NCBI GenBank assembly: GCA_964017125.1
Contig: OZ024903.1
Location: 59,954,670 to 60,018,669, forward strand
Reading direction: 5' to 3'
Length of the DNA stretch: 64,000 nt
From: Flabesymbios commensalis
Lineage: Eukaryota > Annelida > Polychaeta > Terebellida > Flabelligeridae
Position numbers and translations under genes: made by a program. Positions 12,011 through 23,999 of the stretch are shown piece after piece. A model generated the notes under the pieces. That model ran no database searches. It was given only the letters and a program-made list of their open reading frames with translations, and was not told the DNA's origin. How positions within the stretch are numbered: the stretch's first letter is position 1; each line of letters begins with the position of its first letter.

Positions 12011-12714
12011 CTATCATCAACTGTGTATAATAGAAGGAAGTTTTGAATTGACGTGCCATTTAGTTTCAAATGCTAGCATAGTGGGAGATATTTCATAAGG
12101 GCACCACTAACCTCAAATCGCTCTATACTCTTTAAAAGTAGGGGAACAGAGAAAAAGTGGAACGTTATAGACCTGTGTGGTTGGTCAGATCAAGAACTCT
12201 AGCTCTTGGTCAGATCAATGAATTTAAGGTGGCTTCAAGATCAATATCATTTACCAATTTCAATCTGGTAAATAGTAACGAATGATACGTCAATATAATA
12301 TTACATATGATTGATTAGTTTTATATAGTCAATGAGTAAATAAAGGCCTAATGAGATTTTTATGGTCATTGCTGCATTAAGTTAAGCTTAACTCATCATG
12401 ATTTCATGTCATTCTGTATATGCCTCTATATAATATGCAAAAACAATACCTCAATCCCTGAACGATGTCAGTGAAAAGGATGCCACCGATCATAAAGTAT
12501 CCAACTGACAAATGTATTCTTAACAGTAATACGAACGACAAGTCCTCTCCTTTACTCACGAGCTCATGTGCTTCTTGACGTATGTGAGTCAATCAACACA
12601 GGCAAACATGACAGTATGTGGCTCGAAGATAGCAGTGACCAGTGATGATATAGTAATGATGAGTATGCCAAATGTATTTGTTTTGTGTTTCATGTACCAT
12701 ATTGGCGTAACTGT

Positions 12715-12776
12715 TACATAACACCTTATTTCTCCAATCATTTAAATCAAATGATTGAAGAAATAAGGCCTTATGT
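12715..12776. repeat. Short hairpin (MITE-like)
   Basis: Arms ACATAACACCTTATTTCTCC and its near mirror GAAGAAATAAGGCCTTATGT surround AATCATTTAAATCAAATGAT. About 62 bp with few mismatches. No second copy was noticed. Confidence 0.55.
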
Positions 12777-13034
12777 ACCAGTAATTGTTGCACAAAACAG
12801 GCTAAACTGTGAAAATGTCCACATTATTCTTAACTTGGGTTTTATATATTCAATAACTTAATGTAGATTTTCTGTCATCTTGATGCTAAGCGAAAAAATG
12901 AGTGCTGTTGGCCTAACATCTGGCTGGACACAGTGACCCAGTAACCCTGGTGACGCGCAGCTCCTGACAGATGTCACTGCTTGGATATCTTATTGGACGG
13001 GATTGCAAGTAAAACTCCTAGGATCGAGGTCACA

Positions 13035-13287
13035 TTAAAACCATTTAAGCCCTCACGATGCATTAAAGCATCATTTTATATCCATGAAAACAGACTTAAT
13101 TTTCCTACAACTAGGGGTTTTAGAATGGAAAATTCCACGAAACTGGTTTACCAGTGCATGACAATTTTCCTAATTTTTAAACAACATCACATCATCTTCA
13201 TCAACTACAAGTCGAGAATTGCGACAGCAATTCGCGGCTTGTAGTGGATGAAGATGACAATCGTAAATTCAGGCTTCAAAAGGTTAA
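13035..13287. mobile_element. TTAA hairpin MITE (AACC family)
   Basis: TTAA at 13035-13038 and 13284-13287. The left end AACCATTTAAGCCCT mirrors the right end AGGCTTCAAAAGGTT. The inner part carries a strong hairpin at about 13190-13253 (ATCTTCATCAACTACAAG / CTTGTAGTGGATGAAGAT). Termini resemble the CCCTTT type only loosely. Confidence 0.6.
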
Positions 13288-13891
13288 ATTGTGTATATTT
13301 TCGAGTCCCTTTATAAAAAACTGTATATATATATTATCTTAGACTGAGTTCACAAGGCTCATACTTTTATTTTAATTCCAATACGACTACTTTATACAGT
13401 CTATTCCAAATGACATGCGATTGTGTATAATATTACATCAATAAGTCAGATCAGTGGCACATACATGTAGTTAATGACATCAGCCTATATACCCTATATT
13501 TTATTCAATTATGTCGTGTGTGTAATAGGGAAGCTAGATAAAAGATAAGGTTCCTGAACAAAGAATGTCGGTCGGCAGCTTGTGATTCAATAGTCACAGG
13601 TTTATATGTGATCAGTATATTTATAGCAAGATATGCTATCTGCAACAGATGTGTCCAGATATTGTGTAACAGCATTGGTTCAGCAGCATCAATCTGATGT
13701 GTCGCTCGCCAATCAACATTTTACACTCTACAAAGCTACATATAAGAAATAGATTTACGATCTAAAAAATACATCGATTTTCATGTACATGTATGATCTT
13801 ATAAAGCTTCAAATATTGCATAAGCTAATCACTGTGAGCAATGTCCAGAGCTACAAATAACAAATCTGTGTAATTATTCAACGAAAACAGA

Positions 13892-14125
13892 TTAACCCTT
13901 TACCTGCTAATCGCGACTATAGTCGTTTTTAATCTGTTTTATTAGCCGATTAAATCACTGCTATTGAGAATAAAATGACTGTTTAAAAACCGAGATTTGT
14001 AAATGTTTGGTATCAAATTAAACAAATATGAGTATTTTTTCAAAAACTTGATGTTGTGGCTCGCGGTAGCCAGACACAACCTCTAGTGATTAAAAATTTA
14101 AATTAATGAACTTAGCAGGATAAAA
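13892..14125. mobile_element. TTAA MITE, degraded right end
   Basis: Begins TTAACCCTTTACCTGCTAAT and carries the family inverted core GATGTTGTGGCTCGCGG. The expected right terminus is eroded (ACTTAGCAGGATAAAA). Relatives: 52178-52460 and 57723-57971. Confidence 0.6.
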
Positions 14126-14129
14126 AAAT

Positions 14130-14655
14130 AAAAATAAAATAGCTGTGACTACTTTTAAAGTGATTATGTCGCATAACGAGATGTGGAGTGGGACATGCTG
14201 CTGCTGTCATGATTTTGTGGTTTAAAGGGTGTGAATCGTGTCGCTAGTTTTGCCAAGTGACATGTGTGGATAGATATAAACACGATAAATAAAACATGTT
14301 ACAGCATCGTATGTTTTTTCCCCACGATGTGGTATCAAAGGGACTGGCCCAGGCTAAAATCATAAAAAAATCGGTGATTTTATTTTGGCTTTCTAATATG
14401 ACCATATGATGTAAACATGACTAGAACTGCAAAAGTTTTTACATTTTTGTGCTGCGCATTCACCAGTTAGGCTAGACATAGAGACGAAATTCACGTATTT
14501 CTTATTTTTGACATGTTTGTCCAAAATAAGAAATCAGAAATCAGAAAAATAAAGTACCATGTGGGAGAATGGCCGATGGGATAGTTATCATAGAGGCATT
14601 TCACAATGCACTCTACCCAAGTGGTAATTCAGGAATCCCCTTTATGGTGTGGTAA
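14130..14655. other. Gene-free stretch
   Basis: No supported feature. It contains CATAAAAAAATCGGTGATTT near 14362, which recurs as CATCAAAAAAATCGGTGATT near 39760, so a short dispersed repeat is likely. Confidence 0.4.
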
Positions 14656-14658
14656 TGC

Positions 14659-14890
14659 CTAACCCTTAAAACGCTGATTATTTTTTTTTATAAACCATGG
14701 AGACCAAATGGTTTATTTCAATTTGAAATCATCATAAATGTCTTAGTTAGATCTTTCTGATTCATTTGAATACCTATGTTCTGTGTCTACGACCATTAGA
14801 AATATTTTTACTCTTACAGTGCGGAGATCGACTTTAGCGTCCACGGACGTCAGATTCTGGCGACTAAAGACGATCCCCGCGCTGTAAGGC
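14659..14890. mobile_element. TTAA-type hairpin MITE, GCGCTGAAAGGG family, diverged
   Basis: Starts TAACCCTTAAAACGCTG and aligns through CAATTTGAAATCATCA to a hairpin CAGTGCGGAGATCGACTT / GACGATCCCCGCGCTG. The left target has become CTAA and the right end is altered, so this is an older copy than 7385-7600. Confidence 0.65.
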
Positions 14891-14899
14891 TTCAATGTA

Positions 14900-16200
14900 T
14901 ACCAGAATATGCAGAATAGAACGGAAATTACCCATTGTTCAGTTTCTGGAAAACAACAGTAGCCTAGTTGCAGGCAACAAAGTGGCTCCTATTCTGAAGT
15001 AATTGAAGATAGTTGTACTATAGCCTAGTCAGATACACAAGATCTGTGAGATGGTGCTGCACCATTCTGACATAAAAAAGAGTTGAAACTATTTAAGTTT
15101 AGTGTGTAAAAAAACACATTGAGATTGACAGTGTTTCATATAGCCATTTCTAGCATGGCTCCGCGCCATTTGCCATTCGTGTGCGCCATGCTACCCTTCC
15201 AATATATCCAGAAGGCGCTATGCCGCTCTCCGTCACCGGGCGGATCCAACCAAGGTCATAGTGATCAGTTTGGTACGAAAAAAAGTGAATTTATTTCTGA
15301 ATAACGTAAGATTTACTGCTCGCAATAGATAAAAAGTATATAGCGTACATTGTTTCATTTTTACTGTGCACGTGAGATGTTTTATTTTAATGAAATAATA
15401 CTGATGATTTTAAACGAATATTATACATAAGAATCAATTGATTAAAAAAAAAGATCCAATTATTGATAAATTTTGATTTACAGAGATTTTTGTGATCAAC
15501 TGAGCAAAAATAGATTTAAATAGACGACATTGCGGTTTGCAAACATAATTGAATCATACAATAATTCATCAGTAGTGAACATCAGTTTAAGATGCTGACA
15601 TGCTTACCAACTCAATGTTCGTCCGCCCACCCGTCGGCTTGTCCACCCGTTGTGGGCATATTGTCAAATTTTGTAAAATATTAATGTTCCACTTTAATGT
15701 TGATGGAGCACTCCAAAATTTGTATTGTCCAATGAAATGTATTCACAAAAGGCTAATTATTGCATCTTTTCAATGTGTAAATGCTCAGCTCGTATCCAAA
15801 AGGCTGTTTATGTCATTTAAATCACGATTTTTGTATAAACATATTAACAGCTCAACCATTCTACCAGTGTCTATGGCCTGGTTGTAATGAATGTCGCGTT
15901 TTCCGTGACGGTTTTCCGCGATGTACCAGACTGGTGATTGATTAATCCTGGGTCAAAAACCTTCATAACGATCATTAACTGGTCTTGTGCGCTCACACCT
16001 ACGACGTAAAAGTAAGTGAGTGAGTGAATCACCTTACGCTTTCTGCACAATCATGGCGTTATTGCGACAGAAGGAAGCCCGAAGTCGGGACTATGCCCTA
16101 CTCTTATCGAATGACTTCAAGGGTTCTTGTGCACACAGACATAGAAAGCACTGCACACTACAGGCCTTCGAACATGTTGTATCACTGTATATGCACAACC
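14900..16200. other. Gene-free stretch
   Basis: No coding family is recognised. Open frames at 15119-15304 and 15600-15887 have no motif, splice context or homologue that I can name. Confidence 0.45.
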
Positions 16201-16204
16201 TCGA

Positions 16205-16295
16205 TGACAAACATCCGACCGACCTGGATACGAACCAAGTACCTCGAGTTTCGAGCCACAACCGGATCGATTGAGCCATCGGGGCCGGTCCGAAA
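16205..16295 (-). mobile_element. tRNA-like SINE head
   Basis: On the minus strand GGCCCCGATGGCTCAATCG resembles a tRNA 5' part with box A, and GGTTCGTATCC is one base from the pol III box B consensus GGTTCGAATCC. The spacing fits a tRNA-derived SINE head. No cloverleaf is complete enough to call a tRNA gene. Confidence 0.5.
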
Positions 16296-16399
16296 AAGCA
16301 TAGGGTTCATTGACTCTATGGTAAATGTAAGTGGAGCGCGCAGCGCGTCGCCACCCTGCGCAAAATTAACGTTCATACATTGGTTTCAACCTTAACTCG

Positions 16400-16545
16400 A
16401 CAAGGCCACCATGAACGAGATCGCTTAGTCACATTGACAAGGAAGAAACAAGGACATTTCTCTGAAAACCCCACGCAGGATCAGCAAGGTTCGAACCCGG
16501 GACGCATGTATGCATGCGCCACGTCCCCTTCTCTACCTATGACGT
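16400..16545 (-). mobile_element. SINE with box B GGTTCGAACC, copy 1
   Basis: Read on the minus strand: CGGGTTCGAACCTTGCTGAT, then TTCAGAGAAATGTCCTTG, then GTGACTAAGCGATC. The plus strand at 29540-29710 has the same order (GGGCTTGAGCCCTGCTGATC, TTCAGAGAAATA, GTGGCTAGGCGATCACG). Two dispersed copies with a pol III-like box support a SINE. Confidence 0.6.
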
Positions 16546-16813
16546 AAAGCCTGAAGAAGGTGTTTAAATAGACTAGTGGTCATCACAACTAAGCATACTT
16601 CAATAGGCCTACTTGACTGATATTCCGGACTATTTTTATAATCTTAATTAGGGGAGGGTAGGGGGAACATCTTGTGTATCCTTATTGCTACAGGTGGCCT
16701 AATATAATAGGTGTTGCCATACCACTTCTTAACCCAAAATGACACACTGGTTTGAAAAATCTGTACTTAGTTGCTGATCTATACCTTGGTCGGGATAAGT
16801 TGCCCAAATGATC

Positions 16814-17058
16814 TTAACCCTTTAAGCGCCGGTGCCGCATATATTCGGGTTTTCATTTTTTATTAGCACATTCGTACCACCTTTTGAACATGTTAATGAT
16901 AAAATGTAACATCAATCAGCAATATTTGAAAACAGTTAACCTCCATTTTGTCAAATCTGAATAATTTTCACTCACTTGAAGTTGTGGATGGCGTCAGCGA
17001 GACACAACTTCAAGTAGGTGAAAATTCAGATTAAATAATTTGGCGGTTAAAGGGTTAA
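16814..17058. mobile_element. TTAA hairpin MITE, complete
   Basis: TTAA at both ends, with CCCTTTAAGCGCC at the left and GGCGGTTAAAGGG at the right. The core is an inverted repeat CACTTGAAGTTGTGGATGG / GAGACACAACTTCAAGTAGG. Same family, in opposite orientation, as 55484-55718 and 62943-63188. One of the cleanest copies, 245 bp including both targets. Confidence 0.85.
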
Positions 17059-17230
17059 GTAACTGTACGCTGGTGACAGCTTCAAACCCAATAAGACACA
17101 GCTTCTCAGAAAAATGCCAGCTTTCAGGGAAACATTTTTTTGACGATTAAAGGTCTCCTCTTCGCTATATATCCACCATGTAGACCTATCGAGAATTTAC
17201 ACATATTTCAGTTGCCCCGCCCCCGTAGGC

Positions 17231-17360
17231 CCCACCCAGCAAACACGAGACCGTGACGTCAACTGAGCTAAATAATGTAGGTTTAACGTTGGCCCATCGT
17301 CTACGACGCTGGGCCAACATTATACCAACATTGGCTCAACGTCTCGTGCTCGCGGGGCAG
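17231..17360. mobile_element. CCAGCAAACA-family MITE
   Basis: Begins ACCCAGCAAACACGAGACCG, has the core GGCCCATCGTCTACGACGCT, and ends CAACGTCTCGTGCTCGCGGGG. The two ends mirror each other with some divergence. Confidence 0.75.
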
Positions 17361-17765
17361 TACACTCAAAGCTGAAAGCTGTGGCATTTCGCCTCACCTC
17401 GTAAGGACATGATCTGGATCCGTCACTGTATTTACAGTGTACACTGAATATATTAAGATAAATAGAAGATACACAGTCATGTGACAACCGAAATATTTCC
17501 GGCTCCCTCTTCTTCGAGCCAATTTAGCGGAGGCTGGCACCTTCCTTTTGTAGTGTATATGGTGGCTGCCACTTTATTTTGTTAAACTGTTACAACACCA
17601 AAGATAGTGTATAATAAAATGATCGACTTACGAATTTTATCATACAAATGCTTGTAATGCGTTATACAGTGGTGACACCTATGGACGAGAGTTGAAACTA
17701 CGATTTGTTAAGTAAATCATCATATACATGTATGTAAAACGAACACAAGACTCTGAACCAATGCC

Positions 17766-17845
17766 GGCGTAATGTTGGGCCAGCGTCGCAGTTATTGGAT
17801 ATTTAACTAGGCAGCATTGGGTCAACGTCTCGTATTAGCTGGATG
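17766..17845. mobile_element. Partial CCAGCAAACA-family MITE
   Basis: Core TTGGGCCAGCGTCGCAG and right end GTCAACGTCTCGTATTAGCTGG; the left end is missing. Confidence 0.55.
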
Positions 17846-17849
17846 TGAT

Positions 17850-20800
17850 CTGATGTCTGTCAGTTTATACGGAAGTCTTAGCCATTGAATGACCAAAGGG
17901 AAAACGACGATTAACAATAATATGATTTCAATTATTAATATTAACTAAATAACAAATTATTGGATAAAAAAGAAATATAACCTCAGTCAGTATTTATTTG
18001 TCTGGTCTTTATGAGGTAGAATATGTATTGTTTTTCATAGCATCAATGTCATAATTACTCATTGAAATATGGTAAAATCATACTAGATAGAGTAGCAAAG
18101 CAGTAGTTCCAACCCCCAAGTGCCAACACCTGGGGATAGCACAGAGAGTGATTTCACGTTTTGCGTCGACAATAAATCATCTTATTATACAATCCTTTTG
18201 ATAACACAACTAATGTCACTGTGGAAACTCTATATCGGGTACTACATGTTATAATTAAAAACCGCATCGATGAAATTTCCACAAAATTAATGTAGAAAAA
18301 GCTTCCTACATTTTACTAATACGGATTTTGTACCCATTCCCCATTTTACAGAATGTGTGATAAAAACAATTCACATACAGACGGTGTATTGAGAGGCAGG
18401 CAGCACAAATGATTCGATCATCCACCTACAGCACATATTCAGCGCCTATTAGCACTTATTATTATCGAATACATACACCTGATCACCGCAGCAAGGACAA
18501 GGAGGACAATATGTTGCCAGAACGCTGGGAGAATATCTATCGACGTTGTGCCATAGTCATGATATTACTGTACTAACTGAGACCACACTAATTATCCAGT
18601 TGAGTAGAAACACAACAGACGTTACAGCAACATTGACTCAACAGTGTGCCAGCCTCCGAGACGTTGGCACACAATGAGCCAATGCCGCGTAATGATCGTT
18701 TACGTCGCACTGTGGACAATAGACAGCTCTAACGTGTCCTTCTGGTGGTGTTGAGGTGATGCTTCATCTATTCCCCACAAACAACAGGAAATCACCAGAT
18801 CTAAACATAATGCCGGGTGATCATCACAATTACCGGTTATTGCTTGCATTAAACACTACAATCGACCATTTCAGATCTATTTTATGCAAAGCTTTACGTA
18901 AATGTACAGTTTGTTTCCTTATATATCATGTACACAATGTGACACTAGTAATTATAATGAATGAACGAAACTTACAATATCAGCGTTCTTTATTATTAAG
19001 TTGGCTAATTATTAATAAAAATAAAAAGAATTACAGTAGTTAATCGAACAATAATAAAACAATTATCTTTTTGTTTTGCATTGCTAGTTCAAACTGTGAA
19101 GGCTACATAATACAATAAAGAGAACCAGGAAAACAGCCAATTTTCCTAAATTTATTAGAACCCTCTACTTAACTGCACAGACCTTCTCTAGAAACCACAT
19201 TTAATTTCGTTTCAACTGAAAATAGTATATGTTCAGTGTTGTGAATTCAAATAAATAGCGCCAAACATCAGATCTGGTTGGCCTGATTCCAAATATTTTT
19301 CCAGAAGGGGCTTTCTTCTCATCCCACCGAAACAACATGAATGAAAGAATAAGGCTAAACTGGGCTAGAAGAGCCTCTTGAGAATGGAGAGATGAATCAG
19401 ATGAAACAGCCCACATGATTCGAAAATTGAGCCCTGGTGATGTGAGACCGAGCATGCTTACAACTCGGTGACAGAAGTTTATGTAATACTGCAGCTTTAT
19501 GAGTGGACAGGGGAGAAACATTTTCTTTCTTTTAAAACCGGAATACATGGACCAGAGTGGGGGACGGATGCACAGGAATTGTGACTTTTCAAGTAACAAT
19601 AATGTTTGGACTAAGTTTTATGAATTTTTTCAGTTGGCCATTTTGAATTTGGTTGAATTTGGTTGGGTTATTTTTATTATGACAGATTGATTGGAATTCA
19701 AATTGTGGTGTTTTTGAAAGCAATTTTGAATTAGACTTCTGGATTTTGATTTCTTTGTTAGTTTATTGTTGTATCACTGTCTGCGACGCTGGCCAAAAAT
19801 TGGATGAAAACTCAGGGAGAAATAGCGCATTATAAGCCTCCGACATGTACATCATTGGCCAAACATTGATTAGCACTTAGTGATCCAGAAAACCTGAATA
19901 AATCCGGAAGAACAACTGGGAATTCTTAGAAAAGTCATAGCACACCTCCACAAAACCTAAGGATCATTGTGCCAAGGTTTGAAGTAGATTGAATAAACTC
20001 AGGGAGAAATAGCCCTCGACATAGAATAATAAAAGTGTCGAGATCCAAATAAAACTTAATATATTTGGACCAAAAGGTCCAAATATAATTATAAGTGGTA
20101 AAAATGAGAAAATGTGAAAACACAGACTTGGCAATATAGGCCTTGTCTGCCCCATACTGGCTACGGGCCTGCTAAACCACTTCATCAGGGCCCCATGTTC
20201 AAACAATAACAGTGTTCAGCTTGTTCAGTATCGCATACATGTACTTGTAGCTACAGAATTTCGGCCAACTGCTAATTAAACTTGTGATCAGTGAAATATC
20301 TCATGATATAAAAGGCAAATTAGGCAATACCCGTACAATCTGGAACTTGTTTGGAAATTGCTATACAAAATGCATACCTACTGACCATTATATGATAACG
20401 AATTTCCTAAAAGTGATACATAACATATACGATCACATGATCATAAATTCAACAAGTACTCATCATCTGTTCATGTATCTACATGAGTCCTTCGAATCAA
20501 AATCAAATACACATTATTGCAATTTCGATTTGTCTTAAGTGCTACAGATTTCTGGCCCTGTCAACAGCATGCTGATTTTATCAGCAAATCCTGCTGTTTT
20601 CCAGATTATGAATGGATGGATGAATTGATGATAAAATGCAGGGAAAAAAATGGTCCAGACCCCTCCAAAGTGGGGATGCCCCCCCCCCCTTGGCATGAAA
20701 ATATATTCCATATATATTGCTGTCACATCAGTTAAAATAGGCCATTTTTTTTAAGCACTAAAACTTAAAACTTTGCTTTTTTCTCCTGCGCCACTTTGGG

Positions 20801-21000
20801 AGCACCTCCATACCCCAATCTGGACCCCGCTAAAACATTCCTGGTGGAAACCCTTCCTGCCCAGCCCCTGACGCAGTGACTGGCTTGAGTCTGACCTGGG
20901 CTATATCATAATAATAATAATAACTTTGTTTATACACATGCAATAGTACAATGATTAAAATAATTATGTACAAAAACAATGGTGAAGACTAAAGTAGACA
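17850..21000. other. Gene-free stretch with scattered repeat fragments
   Basis: Fragments of the CCAGCAAACA family near 18600-18690 and 19780-19880. The phrase AAACTCAGGGAGAAATAG occurs near 19807 and 19995, followed at about 20058-20093 by a small hairpin (ATTTGGACC / GGTCCAAAT). An AATAATAATAATAA run at about 20911 resembles a LINE or SINE tail. A 132-codon minus-strand open frame at 19201-19599 has no recognisable motif. Confidence 0.45.
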
Positions 21001-21217
21001 TGTACAGTAATTATCCATTATAGCACGAATCGTTACTACACTAATCGGATATAACACGATGCAACCATGGATCCCAAAATTTTACATTATCTTTTTTACC
21101 ATTTTTCTGGAAAAATCGTGTTATAAATATTTGAACATCCATTTAAGCATGAAATTGTCGGCGAACATCACAAAAAGGTCCAAAAAGTCAATTTGCTGTT
21201 TTTTTTGTTTTTTTTTT

Positions 21218-22215
21218 AGTATGGCACTTTTATCACCTTATCTCGGGGTTTTCAACTATGAATTTCTCGCTAATATAATGAAAACTGATGCCAGCTCTCG
21301 CCTTTAATTTCATCATAGTTTCAACAAAGGCTTGAAAAGGTAAGTGAAACAGGCATGATGTGGCTGTTGAATCTTTTTACACAGGTGCCAATAATTTTTG
21401 TAATGCAAAAAAATGAAAATAGACTATGTCCACTGCCCTATGAGGTTCTGGAGGCCATCATTAAGGCCGTTTGGACAGAACAATGTGGGAATCTTTAAGA
21501 ATTGAGATATCCGGGGAAGTCTGCACTAGAAACCTGTGTGAAGTTTTATTTTCCGGCCCTACGTTTCCTCAATGGGCGCACTGAGGGTAAAAATGACAAT
21601 TTCTTAGCCATAAAAATTAAAATCCTCTGAATATTTTCTTCCATGACCTGGGTGAGCGCTAGCACTCGCCACTTCGACAATTGCTAAAGGATTTCCCTTG
21701 TGGCTAAACTTATTTGGTCATTTTTGGCCAAAGACAGGGATCAGAGACGTGAAATTATGTCCCTTTAGCCACAGCCAGAGATTGTGGCTAATTTCATATC
21801 CACTATAGCGCAATCCAAGATGACGCTAAGAGGTGCCGGAGGCTATGCCCAAATTTCTGATTGTTATGTGCATATATGTGGTATATTTGCTACTGTTACC
21901 ATATGTATTGCTGGGCACTCATTGAGAGCCCTGATGTATCCAAAAACTAAAACTCTCAATAACTTTATCTTGGTAGTTTTTTTCAGCTGCTTTAAAAAGT
22001 TCAAGTGTCCGGGTGATATTTTAAATTCTGTATCCCTTCCGCAATTTGCAGCATTGAGGTCACAACTTGTGGACGTTTTTATGATTTAGCTCAGATTTTG
22101 ATCCAGCACAGGATTTTTCTTGCTCAGCGAAAACAGTGTAATGTGGTCAAATATTTCTCTCAGGATGTTGACAGTTAGCAGGGTCAGCATAATTTTAGAG
22201 GAGAATTTTCATAGG
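21218..22215. repeat. Unidentified ~1 kb repeat, copy A
   Basis: Shares ordered words with 22415-23390 and, reversed, with 24000-24945: GATGCCAGCTCTCGCC, AATAGACTATGTCCACTGCC, GTTTGGACAGAACAATGTGG and ATGTGGTCAAATATTT. It has an uninterrupted TTAA at 21461-21464 where copy B carries a MITE. An open frame at 21784-22089 shares LPQFAALRSQLVDVF with minus-strand LPEFAKLRSQLLDVF in copy C, so the repeat may descend from a coding sequence. Confidence 0.65.
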
Positions 22216-22414
22216 ATAATTTTTAGAATTTTATGAAGTAGACCTCTATACCTAACTAAAGTAGATTATAAAGTATAATACAGGAGGATATTGTACAAAC
22301 TAAAATTCAATATTTAAAATTGTATACATCAATTTACAATGCAAAAACATCATGGCTATTTAAGAATATGTACATGATAGACCCCTATTGCTGACCAGCC
22401 TACATGTACGTTGA

Positions 22415-23390
22415 GTACATTCTAAAAAGTCATTTTGATGGTTTTTTCATGTTTTTTTTCAGGGTTTATGTGAATATGTGAAACACTGCAATAAAATACA
22501 TATTTTTCTCGGTTTGTTTGTTATTTTTGCTCACTATTACTGGTAGAAATAAAGTCATCATTGTAGAATTAAAAGCATTATTTGTTTAAATGGCACTTTT
22601 ACCACCTTTTCCGGGGGTTCCCATTATCAGATTTCCCGCAGTTACGAAAAGTGGTGCCAGCTCTCGCCTACAATTTAATAAATGTTGCAGCAAATGCTTG
22701 TAGAGGTAAGTGGAACAGGCATGCTGTGGCCCTTTCTGATAATTTTTTTACATACATGCCATTTTTTTAATTTAATGAAGATAGACTATGTCCACTGCCC
22801 TATGAGGAAGTTCTGGAGGACATTATTAACCCTTTCACCACTGGCAGCTAATGTCCCCTCAGTACTGGGCCCTAATGTATGACGGCATAACATAAGGCCG
22901 TCGTGGCGACAGCCCACGTACTTTAGTGCACACAATTTAGGCTGTCGCCACAACGGCCCACGTACTGAAAGGGTTAAGACCGCTTGGATAGAACAATGTG
23001 GGAATCTCTAAGAATTAAGATAACTGGGGAAGGCTGCACTAGTTTGCACAGGGTAAAACCTGGGTGAAATTTTGTTTGCAGGCTCGACACTTCCTCATGG
23101 GGCGCATCGAGGGGAAAAATAAAAGTTTCTTAGCCATAAGACCGGAAAAAAAAGACCGGAAGCTATGCCCAGATTTCTGATTGTTATGTGCATATGTGTT
23201 ATATTTTCTACTGTTACTGTATTGCGGGGCATTCGTTGGGTGCCCTGATGTATCTAAAAACTAAAACTTTTTTGGACGTTTTTATAATTTAGCACCGATT
23301 TTGATCTAGCACAGCATTTTTCTTGCTCAGTGGAAACTGTGGAATGTGGTCAAATATTTATTTTACTTTAGCATGTCGGCAGTTACGAAA
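22415..23390 (+). repeat. ~1 kb repeat, copy B: left arm of a large inverted repeat
   Basis: Aligns in reverse with 24000-24945 from the GATGGTTTTTTCATG end through CCCTATGAGGAAGTTCTGG to CGGCAGTTACGAAA. The arm is interrupted by the TTAA MITE at 22826-22977. With copy C it forms a foldback of about 2.5 kb with a spacer of about 0.6 kb. Confidence 0.75.
22826..22977. mobile_element. TTAA hairpin MITE with visible empty-site comparison
   Basis: A 144-bp element (22830-22973) between TTAA copies at 22826-22829 and 22974-22977. Ends are CCCTTTCA and TGAAAGGG; the inside pairs GGCCGTCGTGGCGACAGCC with GGCTGTCGCCACAACGGCC. The homologous positions in copy A (TTAA at 21461) and copy C (TTAA at 24507) have one TTAA and no insert, which fixes the insertion boundaries and the TTAA duplication. 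This fits piggyBac-type mobilisation. Confidence 0.88.
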
Positions 23391-23393
23391 GTT

Positions 23394-23740
23394 CAAAAAT
23401 TCGACCATTTGACATGTAGTAAATGTCTATTTCTGATGCTCTCTTATAACATGTATAAACCTAATCCCATTAATATTTATTCCGGTTTATTCTCTCCTAT
23501 AACATGTATAAACCTAATCCCATTAATATTTATTCCAGTTTATTCTCATAATTGTGTTACATGTCAAATGGTCTAACTTTTGAAATGCTCAATGAAAATT
23601 TCATGGTTGTTGCCAAATGACTAGATAATAATAGTTACAAAATTTTGTGACAATCGGTTGAAAATTGACTGACTGGATAACGAAAAGCTAACTTTCATTT
23701 TAGACCATCCTCCACCGTCGGACAAACTGTAGTGTAGAAT
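23394..23740. mobile_element. Diverged relative of the long-TIR MITE at 24949-25359
   Basis: Carries GACCATTTGACATGTAGTAA and, inverted, TTACATGTCAAATGGTC, then GATGAAAATTTC-like and TCGGTTGAAAATTGACTGA segments matching 25180-25340. The ends are degraded and the middle holds the 53-bp duplication. Confidence 0.55.
23441..23548. repeat. 53-bp direct tandem duplication
   Basis: Two adjacent copies beginning CTCTTATAAC (23441) and CTCCTATAAC (23494), each running through ATTAATATTTATTCC, with only a few differences. It lies inside the MITE-like segment 23394-23740. Confidence 0.85.
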
Positions 23741-23744
23741 ACTA

Positions 23745-23999
23745 GTACAGGAGGAATCATCGGGATCGCTTCATGTAACCTTTGGAATGAGCTAGATCTA
23801 CATATCATCATATTATAATAAATAATTAATTAATAATTTTATTTTTTATAATATTATTTCAAAGATAGGGGAGTCTATATTATAAATTTAGTATTATAAT
23901 ATTATTTTAAACTAAAGATAAATCTATAACTATATTTACCTCTTTACTTTACTAGGTAGATTCAATAAATTTTAAAATTGTCCAATAAAATTATGCTGA
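23745..23999. other. AT-rich spacer of the inverted repeat
   Basis: Very AT-rich, with TAATAATTTTATT-type sequence; nothing else recognisable. Confidence 0.4.

Noticed and set aside
16024-16395. 123-codon plus-strand open frame
   Set aside because: Overlaps a minus-strand tRNA-like SINE head and has no protein motif.
19201-19599. Minus-strand open frame of 132 codons
   Set aside because: No motif, no homologue I can recall, no splice partners; length is within chance for this much sequence.
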